Translations under genes and position numbers: made by a program
Assembly (NCBI RefSeq): GCF_002159455.1
Contig: NZ_NFIQ01000002.1
Location: 46,465-110,464, forward strand
DNA length: 64,000 nucleotides
From: Flavonifractor sp. An306
Lineage (GTDB): Bacteria; Bacillota; Clostridia; Oscillospirales; Oscillospiraceae
Reading direction: 5' to 3'
Shown: positions 34,588 to 43,353 of the stretch, piece by piece
Layout of the letters: the number at the start of each line of letters is the position of its first letter
Numbering within the stretch: the first letter of the stretch is position 1
The notes under the pieces: generated by a model
Told to the model about the DNA's origin: nothing
Seen by the model: the letters and a program-made list of their open reading frames with translations, nothing else
The model's database searches: none

Positions 34588-36665
34588 CTTTCCAGAGGCA
34601 GAGGGCTCATACTGCGCAGGCTGACCCCCAGCGTGGAGAGATTGTGCAGGGTAGCAGACATGGCTGGGGGCAGAATACCCACCACGCCCAGCGCGATCAG
34701 CGCTCCGTTGAAACCAATCACAAAGCGGTAATTGGAGCGAATACGCCTCATCAGCTCCATAGCCAGCCGCCGCAGTTCCACCAGCTCCCACAGGCTTTCG
34801 GCGGAAATGGTAATGTCCGCGATTTCCCGGGCAATGGCGGCCCCGTCGCTGACGGCGAGCCCGGCATCCGCCTCAGAGAGAGCGGGGGAATCGTTGATCC
34901 CATCCCCCACCATCAGCACGGTATGTCCCGCTTGCCGCAGCCGGGCCACATAGCGGGCCTTGTCCTCAGGCAGTACCTCGGCCTGGAACTCGTCCACCCC
35001 CACCTGGGCGGCAATGGCGGCGGCGGTACGAGCGCTGTCTCCGGTCAGCATCACCGTCCGGGTGATCCCCTGGCTTCGCAAGGCGGCAAGCACCTGTCCC
35101 GCTTCCTCCCGCACAGGGTCGGCGATACACAGCACCGCCGCCAGCCGTCCCCCTATAGCCAGGTACAGATGGGAATACTGGGACGGCAGGGCGTCAAATC
35201 GCTCCTGCTCCCCCTGAGGAACGGTACAGCCCTCGTCCTCAAAGATAAAGTGAGCGCTGCCGATCAGCACACGGGCCCCGTTGACCGTGCTGGCAATGCC
35301 ATGGGCCACCAGATACTCCACCCTGGAGTGGAACTCCTCATGGGTCAGTCCCTGGCGTCTGGCCTCCTCCACTACGGCATTTGCCATGGAGTGGGGAAAG
35401 TGTTCCTCCAGGCAGGCGGCCAGACGGAGCATCTCCCTCTCCTCCCTGCCGTCAAAGGGCACCACCTGAACCACCCGGGGGCAGGCATGGGTGAGGGTGC
35501 CTGTCTTGTCAAAGACAATGACATCGGCCCGGGCCACGGCCTCCAGGAATTTTCCGCCCTTGACAGTAATGTGCGCCTCTCCTGCCTGCCGCATGGCGGA
35601 GAGCACCGCCAGAGGCATGGCCAGCTTCAGCGCGCAGGAGAAGTCCACCATCAGCACCGACAGGGCCCGCGCCGGATTGCGGGTGAGGAGCAGGCTCAGC
35701 AGGCTGCCGACAAGCGTATAGGGCACCAGCCGGTCCGCCAGCTCCGCCGCCTTGCTCTCCGTTGCGGATTTCATCTGCTCCGACTGCTGGATCATCGCCA
35801 CAATCTGATCATAGCGGCTCTGGCCGGAGGCCTGCTTCACCTCCAGCACGCACTCCCCTTCCTCTACCACGGTACCGGCATAGACCATGCCGCCGGGCCG
35901 CTTGACCACCGGAATGGATTCTCCGGTGAGGGAGGCCTGATTGACGGCTGCCTCCCCCTCCAGCACCAGACCGTCCAGCGGGACCACGCCGCCGGCACGG
36001 ACCACCGCCACGTCCCCAGGACGGACCTGGCTGATGGGAACCAGGTGTTCTCCCTCCGGTCCCCGCAGCCACACCCGATCCACGTTCAGCGACATACATT
36101 GCGCCAGATCCGCCACCGATTTCTTCCGGGTCCACTCCTCCAGCAGCTCGCCCAACTCCAGCAGGAACATCACCGAACCGGCGGTGCCGAAATCCCCACG
36201 GGCCACCGAAATCCCAATGGAAAGAGCGTCCAAAAGCTCCACCTTGATCCGGCGTTGCCGCAGGCAGCTTAGTCCCCGTCTCATAAAGGGAAGCATATGC
36301 CACAGCACCCGGGCCGCCCGCAGCGGCGGCGGGAGAAACAGCGTGCTGGCCGCCTTCAGCAGTACCTTGCCCGTCAGCTTTTCCTCAAACTCCCGGCGCA
36401 GCGCCCTGGTACTGTGGCTGGGCAGGGTCACGCACGCCTCCGCCGCCTGCCAGGAAAATGCCCGCAGGGCGGCAAAGACCGTCTCCCGCTCTCCGCTATA
36501 GGCCAGGATCACACAGCGGGTCCGCTCATGTACCGCCGTAGACCGCACCCAAGGCTGGCGCTGAAGCCAAGTCTCCAGCAGGTCGGCCTGTCTGAGGGTC
36601 AGCCGCTGCTGGCAGAGCCGGAACCGGACCCGGCCCCGGCTCTCATGCAGAATCGTCGCTTTCAT
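34578..36665 (-). CDS. fezB: P1B-6-type ATPase, FezB-like (ferrosome iron transporter candidate)
   Basis: The 695-residue P-type ATPase has the actuator TGES loop (ASLTGESIPV), phosphorylation motif DKTGTLT and hinge GDGINDSPAL. The metal-site helix reads VDFSCALKLAMP: it has SCA where copper/zinc pumps have CPC. SCA is the mark of the P1B-6 group, to which FezB of ferrosomes (iron-storage organelles) belongs. The N-terminus carries the arginine-rich ESRGRVRFRL instead of a CxxC metal-binding domain, also as recalled for FezB. The ATG at 36665 follows GGAGGA. It lies behind two small membrane-protein genes and an AraC gene with a metal-box-like palindrome. The fez identity rests on memory of the family and should be tested. 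Confidence 0.75.
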   Translation of the reverse strand: MKATILHESRGRVRFRLCQQRLTLRQADLLETWLQRQPWVRSTAVHERTRCVILAYSGERETVFAALRAFSWQAAEACVTLPSHSTRALRREFEEKLTGKVLLKAASTLFLPPPLRAARVLWHMLPFMRRGLSCLRQRRIKVELLDALSIGISVARGDFGTAGSVMFLLELGELLEEWTRKKSVADLAQCMSLNVDRVWLRGPEGEHLVPISQVRPGDVAVVRAGGVVPLDGLVLEGEAAVNQASLTGESIPVVKRPGGMVYAGTVVEEGECVLEVKQASGQSRYDQIVAMIQQSEQMKSATESKAAELADRLVPYTLVGSLLSLLLTRNPARALSVLMVDFSCALKLAMPLAVLSAMRQAGEAHITVKGGKFLEAVARADVIVFDKTGTLTHACPRVVQVVPFDGREEREMLRLAACLEEHFPHSMANAVVEEARRQGLTHEEFHSRVEYLVAHGIASTVNGARVLIGSAHFIFEDEGCTVPQGEQERFDALPSQYSHLYLAIGGRLAAVLCIADPVREEAGQVLAALRSQGITRTVMLTGDSARTAAAIAAQVGVDEFQAEVLPEDKARYVARLRQAGHTVLMVGDGINDSPALSEADAGLAVSDGAAIAREIADITISAESLWELVELRRLAMELMRRIRSNYRFVIGFNGALIALGVVGILPPAMSATLHNLSTLGVSLRSMSPLPLERKK

Positions 36666-36685
36666 ACCCGTTTCCTCCATGGAAA

Positions 36686-36711
36686 GGGGGAGCCGTTTTG
36701 ACGGCTCCCCC
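36686..36711 (-). terminator. hairpin between the DUF6110-like gene and the P1B-6 ATPase gene
   Basis: A perfect 11-bp stem with a 4-base loop sits in the 57-base spacer. On the minus strand it is followed by only TTTCC, so it may act as partial terminator or mRNA processing/stability element rather than a full stop. Confidence 0.55.
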
Positions 36712-36722
36712 TTCGGCTTTTC

Positions 36723-36989
36723 TCAGGCCTCCTGGCCATCCAGCAGGGTGTCCTCCTCCGCCTCAACGGCAGCCCGGGACTCGTTCAGATCCTTGGCGGA
36801 GGCCATGATATCGGCGGCGTTTTCCTGCACGGTGGTCACCGTCTCCATCACCGCGTCCTTCATCCGCAGACCGGCCGCCGTCACATGGACGTAGGCCTTT
36901 TTGGCATCCTTGCTGGTAAGCAGCTTGACACCCACCGAACCAAACAGCGCGCCGCCCACAAAACAGGCCAGCTTGGTATACACATTCAT
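36723..36989 (-). CDS. small membrane protein, DUF6110-like (possible FezA counterpart)
   Basis: This 88-residue protein begins with one glycine-rich membrane helix (about residues 5-22, KLACFVGGALFGSVGVKLL, containing GxxxG-type spacing) followed by a helical, charged tail (TSKDAKKAYVHVTAAGLRMKD, then an acidic end). It fits the DUF6110 type of small proteins found beside metal P-type ATPases. The helix plus amphipathic tail recalls small organelle membrane proteins. It is directly upstream of the ATPase gene on the same strand. Confidence 0.75.
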   Translation of the reverse strand: MNVYTKLACFVGGALFGSVGVKLLTSKDAKKAYVHVTAAGLRMKDAVMETVTTVQENAADIMASAKDLNESRAAVEAEEDTLLDGQEA

Positions 36990-37008
36990 TGTTCTGACTT
37001 CCTTTCCG

Positions 37009-37089
37009 TTATTTCCGTCTGTAGCCCGTCACCATGACCATCAACATGCAGATCACCGCGCCCCAGGCCCAAAACCGATGCTGCTTCAA
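37009..37089 (-). CDS. 26-residue single-helix membrane peptide
   Basis: A TTG start at 37089, nine bases after GGAGGG, opens a 26-codon frame encoding LKQHRFWAWGAVICMLMVMV followed by TGYRRK. Positive ends around a 17-residue hydrophobic core make a single membrane helix. Small proteins of this pattern (DUF6219-like) often sit beside DUF6110 proteins and metal ATPases in Clostridia, as far as I recall. It lies 19 bases before the DUF6110-like gene, on the same strand. Confidence 0.6.
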   Translation of the reverse strand: MKQHRFWAWGAVICMLMVMVTGYRRK

Positions 37090-37143
37090 AGGAATCCCTC
37101 CCTATCAAGCAATTTCTTTTTCAGATATCCCATTATAGCGGCC

Positions 37144-38061
37144 CTACGGCCGCCCGTCTTGCGGAAGCGGATGCAAACCGCCGGATTTAGACATTTTTCT
37201 GTATTGGGTGGGCGTGCAGCCGTACTGCCGCCGGAACGCCGGGTTAAATTGACTTACCCCGTCGTATCCCACCGCCTGGGCCACCTGAAGCACGGTCATG
37301 GCCGTGGCGGCCAGCAGCTCCGCCGCCCGCTCCAGCCGCCGCCGCTGAAGCCAGGTGTGGATCGGCTGACCATAGATCTGGCGAAAGCGGAGCTTCAGCG
37401 CGGTAGGTGAAAGACAGAACCGCCGGCTGAGGACCTCAATGGTGAGCTTTTCTTCCAGATGGGCCTCCAGATAGGCCCCCAGAGGCTCCTCCTCTCCCCC
37501 GAAGGACCGCTCGTTATCCAGCCAGCCGCTGCGCTGGCACAGCAGATAGAGCAGCTCCACCGCTTTCCAGACACAATAACGGCTCTGTTCCAGCCCGTCC
37601 AGTTCGTCCAGCGCCCCAAACACCGCCCGGGACCAGGGGACATCCGCCAGCAGGCCGCACCCTTCCCTCTGCTCCATCCACCGTTTGACCGCACCGGTGT
37701 CCAGCCTGAGCTCCCCCATCAGTCCGCACAGCGCCGCCAGACTCTCCCGGGCCGCCGGGGCGTTCACCGCCACCAGCACCCCCCGCAGGCCACCGTCCAG
37801 CCGCACGCCCCGCAGGGCCTGGCCGTGGGAGAGCAGCAGGATCCCGCCCCCTTCCACCCGGAGACGGCGGCCGTCCTTCCGCTCCAGGGTCAGGCCTCCG
37901 CCCCGGCAGAACAGGGTCTCAAACCGCTGGGGCTCCACCACCGGGTCCGGCCTCTCCATCGGCTCTCCCTTCAGGGCGAAGCTGCACGCCGTAACCCCCT
38001 CCATCACCGGATACCATCGGGTATCCGCCCCTTCTCTTTCCCGCAGAAATTCCTCCAACAT
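37144..38061 (-). CDS. AraC-family transcriptional regulator
   Basis: The 305-residue protein has a C-terminal double helix-turn-helix (about 205-295) with LTIEVLSRRFCLSPTALKL and the second-helix signature VAQAVGYDGVSQFNPAFRRQ. The N-terminal 190 residues are unlike sugar-binding cupins and resemble those of iron/siderophore-type AraC regulators only in outline. It precedes the three metal-ATPase cluster genes on the same strand, with a spacer of about 55 bases to the next. Its promoter overlaps a palindrome (38094-38109). Confidence 0.88.
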   Translation of the reverse strand: MLEEFLREREGADTRWYPVMEGVTACSFALKGEPMERPDPVVEPQRFETLFCRGGGLTLERKDGRRLRVEGGGILLLSHGQALRGVRLDGGLRGVLVAVNAPAARESLAALCGLMGELRLDTGAVKRWMEQREGCGLLADVPWSRAVFGALDELDGLEQSRYCVWKAVELLYLLCQRSGWLDNERSFGGEEEPLGAYLEAHLEEKLTIEVLSRRFCLSPTALKLRFRQIYGQPIHTWLQRRRLERAAELLAATAMTVLQVAQAVGYDGVSQFNPAFRRQYGCTPTQYRKMSKSGGLHPLPQDGRP

Positions 38062-38093
38062 ACCGCCTCACCCTGCGTTTCCTTCCACTCAGA

Positions 38094-38123
38094 TAGTTAG
38101 CTCTAACTAACCACAGGATACAA
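38094..38123 (-). promoter_or_regulatory. promoter of the araC-type gene with overlapping palindromic operator
   Basis: On the minus strand TTGTAT (38118-38123), an 18-base spacer and TAACTA (38094-38099). The -10 box is embedded in the palindrome TAGTTAG-CT-CTAACTA (38094-38109). The half-site resembles DtxR/IdeR-type iron boxes (TTAGGTTAG-type halves), so a metal-dependent repressor is plausible. Confidence 0.55.
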
Positions 38124-38170
38124 CATTTTTTTGGAAATGGCAAGGGGAAATCTCCCCGGCCGGCAAAAGA

Positions 38171-38207
38171 AACAGCCGGCGGCACCTGACGGTGCCTGCC
38201 GGCTGTT
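38171..38207 (-). terminator. terminator of the DivIVA-like gene
   Basis: A 16-bp stem with one bulged base (38171-38186 with 38191-38207), followed on the minus strand by TTTCTTTT, lies just past the stop codon. Confidence 0.8.
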
Positions 38208-38212
38208 ATAGC

Positions 38213-38926
38213 TTATCCTTTCTTTTTCTGCTGCTTTTCCTCCAGCGGCAGCGGCTCGGGCGCCTTGCGCTCCCCCACACAGGCCTGAACCATCTTGTCC
38301 AGCCGCTCATCCTGGGCGCAGAACTGGTTGGTTATGGACTCCAGAGCGGCCTGTACCCGCTCCAGCTCTCCGGCGGTGTGGGAGATGGTGGCGTCCATGT
38401 CGGTGCGCAGTTCCTCGTAGCTGCGCTGCACCTTGTGCAGCCACTGCTCCAGATCCTGCCGGGCCTTCTCCACCCGCTCCTCCGCCTCTTCCTCCACCGC
38501 TTGGGCCCGGCAATGGGCCTCCAGTTCGATGCTGGCGGTGCGGTCCTTCACCTTTTCATAGGCCTGAGCCGCCGGCTCAGCCTGAGCCAGCCGGCTCTCC
38601 GCCCCGGCCAACGCCTCCCGCACCCGGGTCAGCTCCGCCCCTGTCTCGTCAAGGCGCCCCTTCAGCTCCTCCGCCTGGCTCCGGGCCTCCTCCAGCTCGC
38701 CCTCCAGGCGCTGGACCGTCTCCGCGGTCTCCTCCGCCTGACGGCGCAGTCCGGCGGCCTCTTCCTCCAGGCTAGCGCCGGTCTTTTTGGCCTCCTCCAG
38801 CTCCCGGTTCAGCTCGTCCAGCTTGTCCCGGTGGGTCTGGTTGGATGCCTCGATATAGTTCAGTACATCCTGCTTCTGGAATCCGCCAAAGGCCGCTGTG
38901 CGGAACTGAAGCTCCGTGTCGCTCAT
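38213..38926 (-). CDS. DivIVA-like coiled-coil protein
   Basis: The 237-residue protein begins with a short region containing FRTAAFGGFQKQDVLNYIE, which matches the N-terminal DivIVA domain that binds curved membranes. Residues about 30-215 are one long coiled coil rich in E, A, L and R. The tail is basic. DivIVA proteins organise cell poles, septa or sporulation. ATG at 38926 follows GAGGTG; a GTG three codons earlier is possible. It is a single-gene unit with its own terminator. Confidence 0.78.
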   Translation of the reverse strand: MSDTELQFRTAAFGGFQKQDVLNYIEASNQTHRDKLDELNRELEEAKKTGASLEEEAAGLRRQAEETAETVQRLEGELEEARSQAEELKGRLDETGAELTRVREALAGAESRLAQAEPAAQAYEKVKDRTASIELEAHCRAQAVEEEAEERVEKARQDLEQWLHKVQRSYEELRTDMDATISHTAGELERVQAALESITNQFCAQDERLDKMVQACVGERKAPEPLPLEEKQQKKKG

Positions 38927-39040
38927 ATGGGACACCTCATTTCTTCTGGTTCATTCCCCCAGGCGGTGCTCCACAGGGGAATTTCGATCTATGGCGCTAT
39001 TTTAACACAAGTTCTCCCATAACACAATTCTTTCTTCACA

Positions 39041-39069
39041 TTGACGGGGCCAAAGGCAAATGATATAAT
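39041..39069 (+). promoter_or_regulatory. promoter of the methyltransferase-ecf-truA operon
   Basis: TTGACG (39041-39046), a 17-base spacer and a consensus TATAAT (39064-39069) lie 37 bases before the first gene. Confidence 0.85.
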
Positions 39070-39106
39070 GGGATGATTATGACAAGAAGTGGCGAGGTTG
39101 GAAGCT

Positions 39107-39970
39107 ATGTGGATCTCGGACGGTTGGAAGGACTATGAATTACTGGACTGCGGCGGCGGAGAGCGGCTGGAACGCTGGGGGAAATATACCCTGGTGCGGC
39201 CGGATCCTCAGGCCATCTGGCGGCCGGAGGGCAAGCACCCCGGCTGGCGCAGGCAGGACGCCCGCTATCAGCGCTCCTCCACCGGCGGCGGCCAGTGGGT
39301 CAAAAAGGAGCTGCCGGAGCGGTGGACGTTGGGCTACAAGGGCCTTACCTTTAACATCAAGCCCATGAATTTCAAGCACACCGGCCTGTTCCCCGAGCAG
39401 GCCGCCAACTGGGACTTCGCCATGGCCCGTATTCGTGCCGCCGGGCGGCCCATCAGCGTGCTGAATCTGTTCGCCTACACCGGCGGAGCCAGCGTGGCCT
39501 GCGCCGCGGCGGGAGCCAGCGTGTGCCATGTGGACGCCGCCCGGGGCATGGTGAGCTGGGCCAGGGAGAACGCCAAAAGCTCCGGGCTGGAGGACGCCCC
39601 CATCCGCTGGATCGTGGACGACTGCGGCAAATTTGTGGAGCGGGAAATCCGCCGGGGCCGCCGGTATGACGCGGTGATCATGGACCCACCCTCCTACGGG
39701 CGGGGTCCCTCCGGGGAGATCTGGAAGCTGGAGGAGAACCTGTTTCCCTTTGTGGAGCTGGTAACCCAGGTACTCAGCGACCAGCCCCTGTTCTTCCTCA
39801 TCAATTCCTATACCACCGGGCTGTCTCCTTCCGTGCTCACCTATCTGCTGGAGACTCTGGTAGCCCGGCATCACGGCGGACACACCGACAGCCAGGAGCT
39901 GGGCCTGCCGGTGACCGCCACCGGTCTGGCTCTGCCCTGCGGGGCCACCGGCCGGTGGATTGCCGAATAA
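39107..39970 (+). CDS. class I SAM-dependent methyltransferase (RlmI/RlmK-like)
   Basis: A 287-residue protein with the layout of 23S rRNA cytosine-5/guanine methyltransferases of the RlmI type but without a PUA domain. The SAM site is [20 protein letters not shown], followed by [15 protein letters not shown] and the catalytic-type motif [17 protein letters not shown]. An RNA target is likely from this signature. The ATG at 39107 follows GAGG. It is the first gene of an operon leading into ecfA1. Confidence 0.82.
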   Translation: MWISDGWKDYELLDCGGGERLERWGKYTLVRPDPQAIWRPEGKHPGWRRQDARYQRSSTGGGQWVKKELPERWTLGYKGLTFNIKPMNFKHTGLFPEQAANWDFAMARIRAAGRPISVLNLFAYTGGASVACAAAGASVCHVDAARGMVSWARENAKSSGLEDAPIRWIVDDCGKFVEREIRRGRRYDAVIMDPPSYGRGPSGEIWKLEENLFPFVELVTQVLSDQPLFFLINSYTTGLSPSVLTYLLETLVARHHGGHTDSQELGLPVTATGLALPCGATGRWIAE

Positions 39971-39986
39971 AGGGAGATCATCTGCC

Positions 39987-40850
39987 ATGAGCGATACCAT
40001 TTTAAAAACAGAGGGGCTGCGCTTCTCCTATCAGGAGGAGACCATTCCCGCCCCCGTGGTGCTGGATGGAGTGGATCTGGAGATTCAGGCCGGCTCCTTT
40101 GTTGCCGTGCTGGGCCACAACGGCTCGGGCAAATCCACCCTGGCCAAGCACCTCAACGCCATCCTCCTGCCCACCGGCGGGAAGGTGTACGTGGACGGCA
40201 TCGACACCGCCGATGAGGACAGGCTGCTGGACATCCGCCGCACCATCGGCATGGTGTTCCAGAACCCGGACAATCAGATTGTAGCCAACGTGGTGGAGGA
40301 GGATGTGGCCTTCGCCCCGGAGAACCTGGGCGTACCCCCGGAGGAGATCCGCCGCCGGGTGGACGACGCGCTGAAGGCTGTGGGGATGTACGAGTACCGG
40401 GAACACGCCCCCCACCTGCTCTCCGGCGGACAGAAGCAGCGCATCGCCATCGCCGGCGTCATCGCCATGCAGCCCCGGTGTATCGTGCTGGACGAGCCCA
40501 CCGCCATGCTAGACCCCATCGGCCGCTCGGAGGTACTGAAAACCATCAAGGAGCTCAACCGCGCCTCCGGGGTGACAGTGGTGCTCATCACCCACCACAT
40601 GGACGAGGCCGCCCAGGCCGACCGGCTGGTGGTCATGGCCAAGGGCAAGGTCGTCGCCGACGGCGCCCCCAAGGACGTGTTCCAGCGGGTGGAGGAGCTG
40701 AAGGCGGTGGGCCTCACCGTACCTGAGACCACGCAGCTGCTGTGGGAGCTGCGCCAGGCGGGGGTAGACGTGCCGCTGGACGCCCTCAGCGACCAGGAGT
40801 GCGCCGCCGTTCTGGCAGGGCTTTTGAACAAGGACGTGACCCCAGCCTGA
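39987..40850 (+). CDS. ecfA1: ECF transporter ATPase A1
   Basis: One of the two ATPases of the energy-coupling module shared by vitamin-specific S components in the membrane. The 287 residues have Walker [10 protein letters not shown], the Q-loop NPDNQIV, signature [12 protein letters not shown] and Walker [13 protein letters not shown]. It is followed by ecfA2, ecfT and truA, the classical order in Firmicutes. The ATG at 39987 is in the family position. Confidence 0.96.
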   Translation: MSDTILKTEGLRFSYQEETIPAPVVLDGVDLEIQAGSFVAVLGHNGSGKSTLAKHLNAILLPTGGKVYVDGIDTADEDRLLDIRRTIGMVFQNPDNQIVANVVEEDVAFAPENLGVPPEEIRRRVDDALKAVGMYEYREHAPHLLSGGQKQRIAIAGVIAMQPRCIVLDEPTAMLDPIGRSEVLKTIKELNRASGVTVVLITHHMDEAAQADRLVVMAKGKVVADGAPKDVFQRVEELKAVGLTVPETTQLLWELRQAGVDVPLDALSDQECAAVLAGLLNKDVTPA

Positions 40851-40854
40851 GGGC

Positions 40855-41751
40855 ATGTACCACCAAGATAAAGGAATGAGGCATTTGGAACCGATTATTG
40901 AGACCCGGCGGCTGAGCCACATCTACTCCGCCGGCACCCCCTTTGAGCACGGGGCCCTGGTGGACGTGGACTTTACCGCCTACCGCGGAGAGTACCTGGG
41001 CATCATCGGCCACACCGGGTCGGGCAAATCCACCCTGATCCAGCACCTCAACGGACTGCTGAAGCCCACCTCAGGGCAGGTTTTGTTTGAGGGCAAGGAT
41101 ATCTGGGAGACCAAGGAGCGCACCCGCCAGACCCGCTTTCAGGTGGGGCTGGTGTTCCAGTACCCGGAGTATCAGCTTTTTGAGGAGACCGTATATAAGG
41201 ATATCTCCTTCGGCCCCCGCAACATGGGGCTGGATGAGGGAGAGATCGACCGCCGGGTGCGGCAGGCCGCCCAGTTTGTGGGCCTGAAGGAGGAGACCCT
41301 GGAGAAGTCCCCCTTTGAGCTCTCCGGCGGTCAGAAGCGCCGGGTGGCCATCGCCGGCGTCATCGCCATGGAGCCCTCGGTGCTCATTCTGGACGAGCCC
41401 ACCGCCGGACTGGATCCGGTGGGCGTGGAGTCCATTCTGGGCAATATCCACGACTACCACCAGGCCAAAAACGCCACCATCATTATCGTCTCCCACTCCA
41501 TGGAGGAGATGGCCCGGACTGTGGACCGGATTGTGGTGGTCAACGACGGCAAGATCCCCTTCTCCGGCGTGCCTCGGGAGGTCTTTGCCCATGGGGATGA
41601 GCTGGAGCAGATGGGGCTGGGCGTGCCCGCCATGACCCGGGTGTTCCACCGGCTGCGGGCCATGGGGGTGGACATCGACCCCTCGGTGTATACCATTGAG
41701 CAGGCCAGAGACACCATTCTGGCTGCCCTGGCCCGAAAGGAGGGGAAGTGA
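40855..41751 (+). CDS. ecfA2: ECF transporter ATPase A2
   Basis: Partner ATPase of the ECF module, about 288-298 residues, with Walker A GHTGSGKST, Q-loop PEYQLFEE, signature ELSGGQKRRVAI and Walker B LILDEPTAGLD. The start is uncertain: ATG at 40855 has GAGGG very close, ATG at 40876 sits on its SD, and TTG at 40885 has AAAGGAATGAGG well placed. It ends two bases before ecfT. Confidence 0.95.
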   Translation: MYHQDKGMRHLEPIIETRRLSHIYSAGTPFEHGALVDVDFTAYRGEYLGIIGHTGSGKSTLIQHLNGLLKPTSGQVLFEGKDIWETKERTRQTRFQVGLVFQYPEYQLFEETVYKDISFGPRNMGLDEGEIDRRVRQAAQFVGLKEETLEKSPFELSGGQKRRVAIAGVIAMEPSVLILDEPTAGLDPVGVESILGNIHDYHQAKNATIIIVSHSMEEMARTVDRIVVVNDGKIPFSGVPREVFAHGDELEQMGLGVPAMTRVFHRLRAMGVDIDPSVYTIEQARDTILAALARKEGK

Positions 41752-41752
41752 A

Positions 41753-42565
41753 ATGGCGCTGAAAGATATTACCCTCGGCCAGTACTTCCCCGGCACCACC
41801 ATCATCCACCGGCTGGACCCCCGGGTCAAGATTATCGGCACCATCGCCTATATCGTGGCCCTGTTCCTGGCCAAGTGGCTGGTGAGTTACGCCATTATGC
41901 TGGTGCTGCTGGCCGCCCTGATCGCCGTGTCCAAGATCGGTTTGAAGAGCATCCTGCGGGGCATGAAGCCCATCTTCATCATCGTGCTCATCACCGGCCT
42001 GCTCAATCTGTTTTACACCCCCGGCCAGGGGGAGCCGCTGGTCTCCTTCTGGGTGTTTACCATCTACCGGGAGGGTGTGTGGGCGGCCTGCGCCATGGTG
42101 CTGCGCATTGCCATGCTCATCACCTGCACCTTCCTGCTGACCTATACCACCTCCCCCATCCAGCTCACCGACGCCCTGGAGCGGCTGATGAACCCGCTGA
42201 AGGCTATCAAAGTGCCCGTCCATGAGCTGTCCATGATGATGTCCATTGCCCTGCGGTTTATCCCCACCCTGATCGAGGAGACCGACAAGATCATGTCCGC
42301 CCAGAAGGCCCGGGGAGCCGACTTTGACTCAGGCAACCTCCTGCAGAAGGCCAAGGCCCTGGTCCCCCTGCTGGTACCTCTGTTTATTTCCGCCTTCCGC
42401 CGGGCGGACGAGCTGGCGGTGGCTATGGAATGCCGCTGCTACCACGGCGGCGAGGGCCGCACCCGCCTGCGGCAGCTGAGGCTGACCGGTGTGGACTACG
42501 CCGCTCTGGTGCTGGCGGTGGCCCTGTGTGTGGCCATCGGCGTGCTGGGACGGTTCGGTTGGTGA
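41753..42565 (+). CDS. ecfT: ECF transporter transmembrane component
   Basis: The 270-residue EcfT connects the two ATPases with substrate-binding S proteins. It has about five to six hydrophobic helices and the coupling-helix motif with the conserved A-R-G (KIMSAQKARGADF). The N-terminal DITLGQYFPGTTIIHRLDPR is the family start. GGAGGGGAAG precedes the ATG. No S component is in the window, as usual for group II ECF modules. Confidence 0.95.
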   Translation: MALKDITLGQYFPGTTIIHRLDPRVKIIGTIAYIVALFLAKWLVSYAIMLVLLAALIAVSKIGLKSILRGMKPIFIIVLITGLLNLFYTPGQGEPLVSFWVFTIYREGVWAACAMVLRIAMLITCTFLLTYTTSPIQLTDALERLMNPLKAIKVPVHELSMMMSIALRFIPTLIEETDKIMSAQKARGADFDSGNLLQKAKALVPLLVPLFISAFRRADELAVAMECRCYHGGEGRTRLRQLRLTGVDYAALVLAVALCVAIGVLGRFGW

Positions 42566-42571
42566 GACATA

Positions 42572-43321
42572 ATGAGAAATATCGCGCTGAGATTGATGTA
42601 TGTGGGCACCGCCTACCACGGCTGGCAGGTACAGAAAAACGCCGTCACGGTGGCGGAGACCCTGGAAAAGGCCCTGGCCTCCGTAGTAGGGCACCCGGTC
42701 AAGTGTACCGGAGCGGGCCGCACCGACGCTGGGGTCCATGCGGAGACCTATGTGGCCAACTTCCGCACCTCCTCCCGGATCCCCTGCGACCGGCTTCCCC
42801 TGGCGGTGAACACCCGCCTGCCGGACGACATTGTGGTGGTGAAGGCCACCGAAGTACCGGAGGAATTCAACGCCATCGGCTCCTGTCTGAAAAAGGAGTA
42901 CACCTACCGCATTTATAACTCCCACATCCGCAACGCCTTTTATGTGGACCGTGCCTGGTTCTACCCCAAGCGGCTGGACGAGCAGGTGATGCAGCGGGCG
43001 GCCTCTCATTTTGTCGGCACCCACGACTTTGCCGCCGTCCGTTCCGTAGGTACCGAGACCCGCACCACGGTGCGGACGGTACACTACTTTGAGATCTCCC
43101 GCAACGGGGATATGATTGCATGCAAGGTATGCGCCGACGGTTTCCTTTACAATATGGTACGGGCCATGGTGGGCACCTGCGTCTATGCCGCCGACGGGAA
43201 ATTCTCCCCCGACGACGTACCCGCCATTCTGGAGGGGCGCAACCGCACAGCCGCCGGACCCACTGTCCCCCCCGGCGGGCTGTACATGACCAGGCTGTGG
43301 TACCAGGAGGACGTGCTGTAG
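42572..43321 (+). CDS. truA: tRNA pseudouridine(38-40) synthase
   Basis: A 249-residue pseudouridine synthase acting on the anticodon stem-loop of tRNAs. The catalytic aspartate lies in GAGRTDAGVHAETYVANF, and LKKEYTYRIYN plus the late GDGFLYNMVR-type motif (ADGFLYNMVRAMVGT) are typical. It follows ecfT by 6 bases. Confidence 0.97.
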   Translation: MRNIALRLMYVGTAYHGWQVQKNAVTVAETLEKALASVVGHPVKCTGAGRTDAGVHAETYVANFRTSSRIPCDRLPLAVNTRLPDDIVVVKATEVPEEFNAIGSCLKKEYTYRIYNSHIRNAFYVDRAWFYPKRLDEQVMQRAASHFVGTHDFAAVRSVGTETRTTVRTVHYFEISRNGDMIACKVCADGFLYNMVRAMVGTCVYAADGKFSPDDVPAILEGRNRTAAGPTVPPGGLYMTRLWYQEDVL

Positions 43322-43353
43322 CCCTCCGCATAATTCCCGGTGAGGAGCATACA

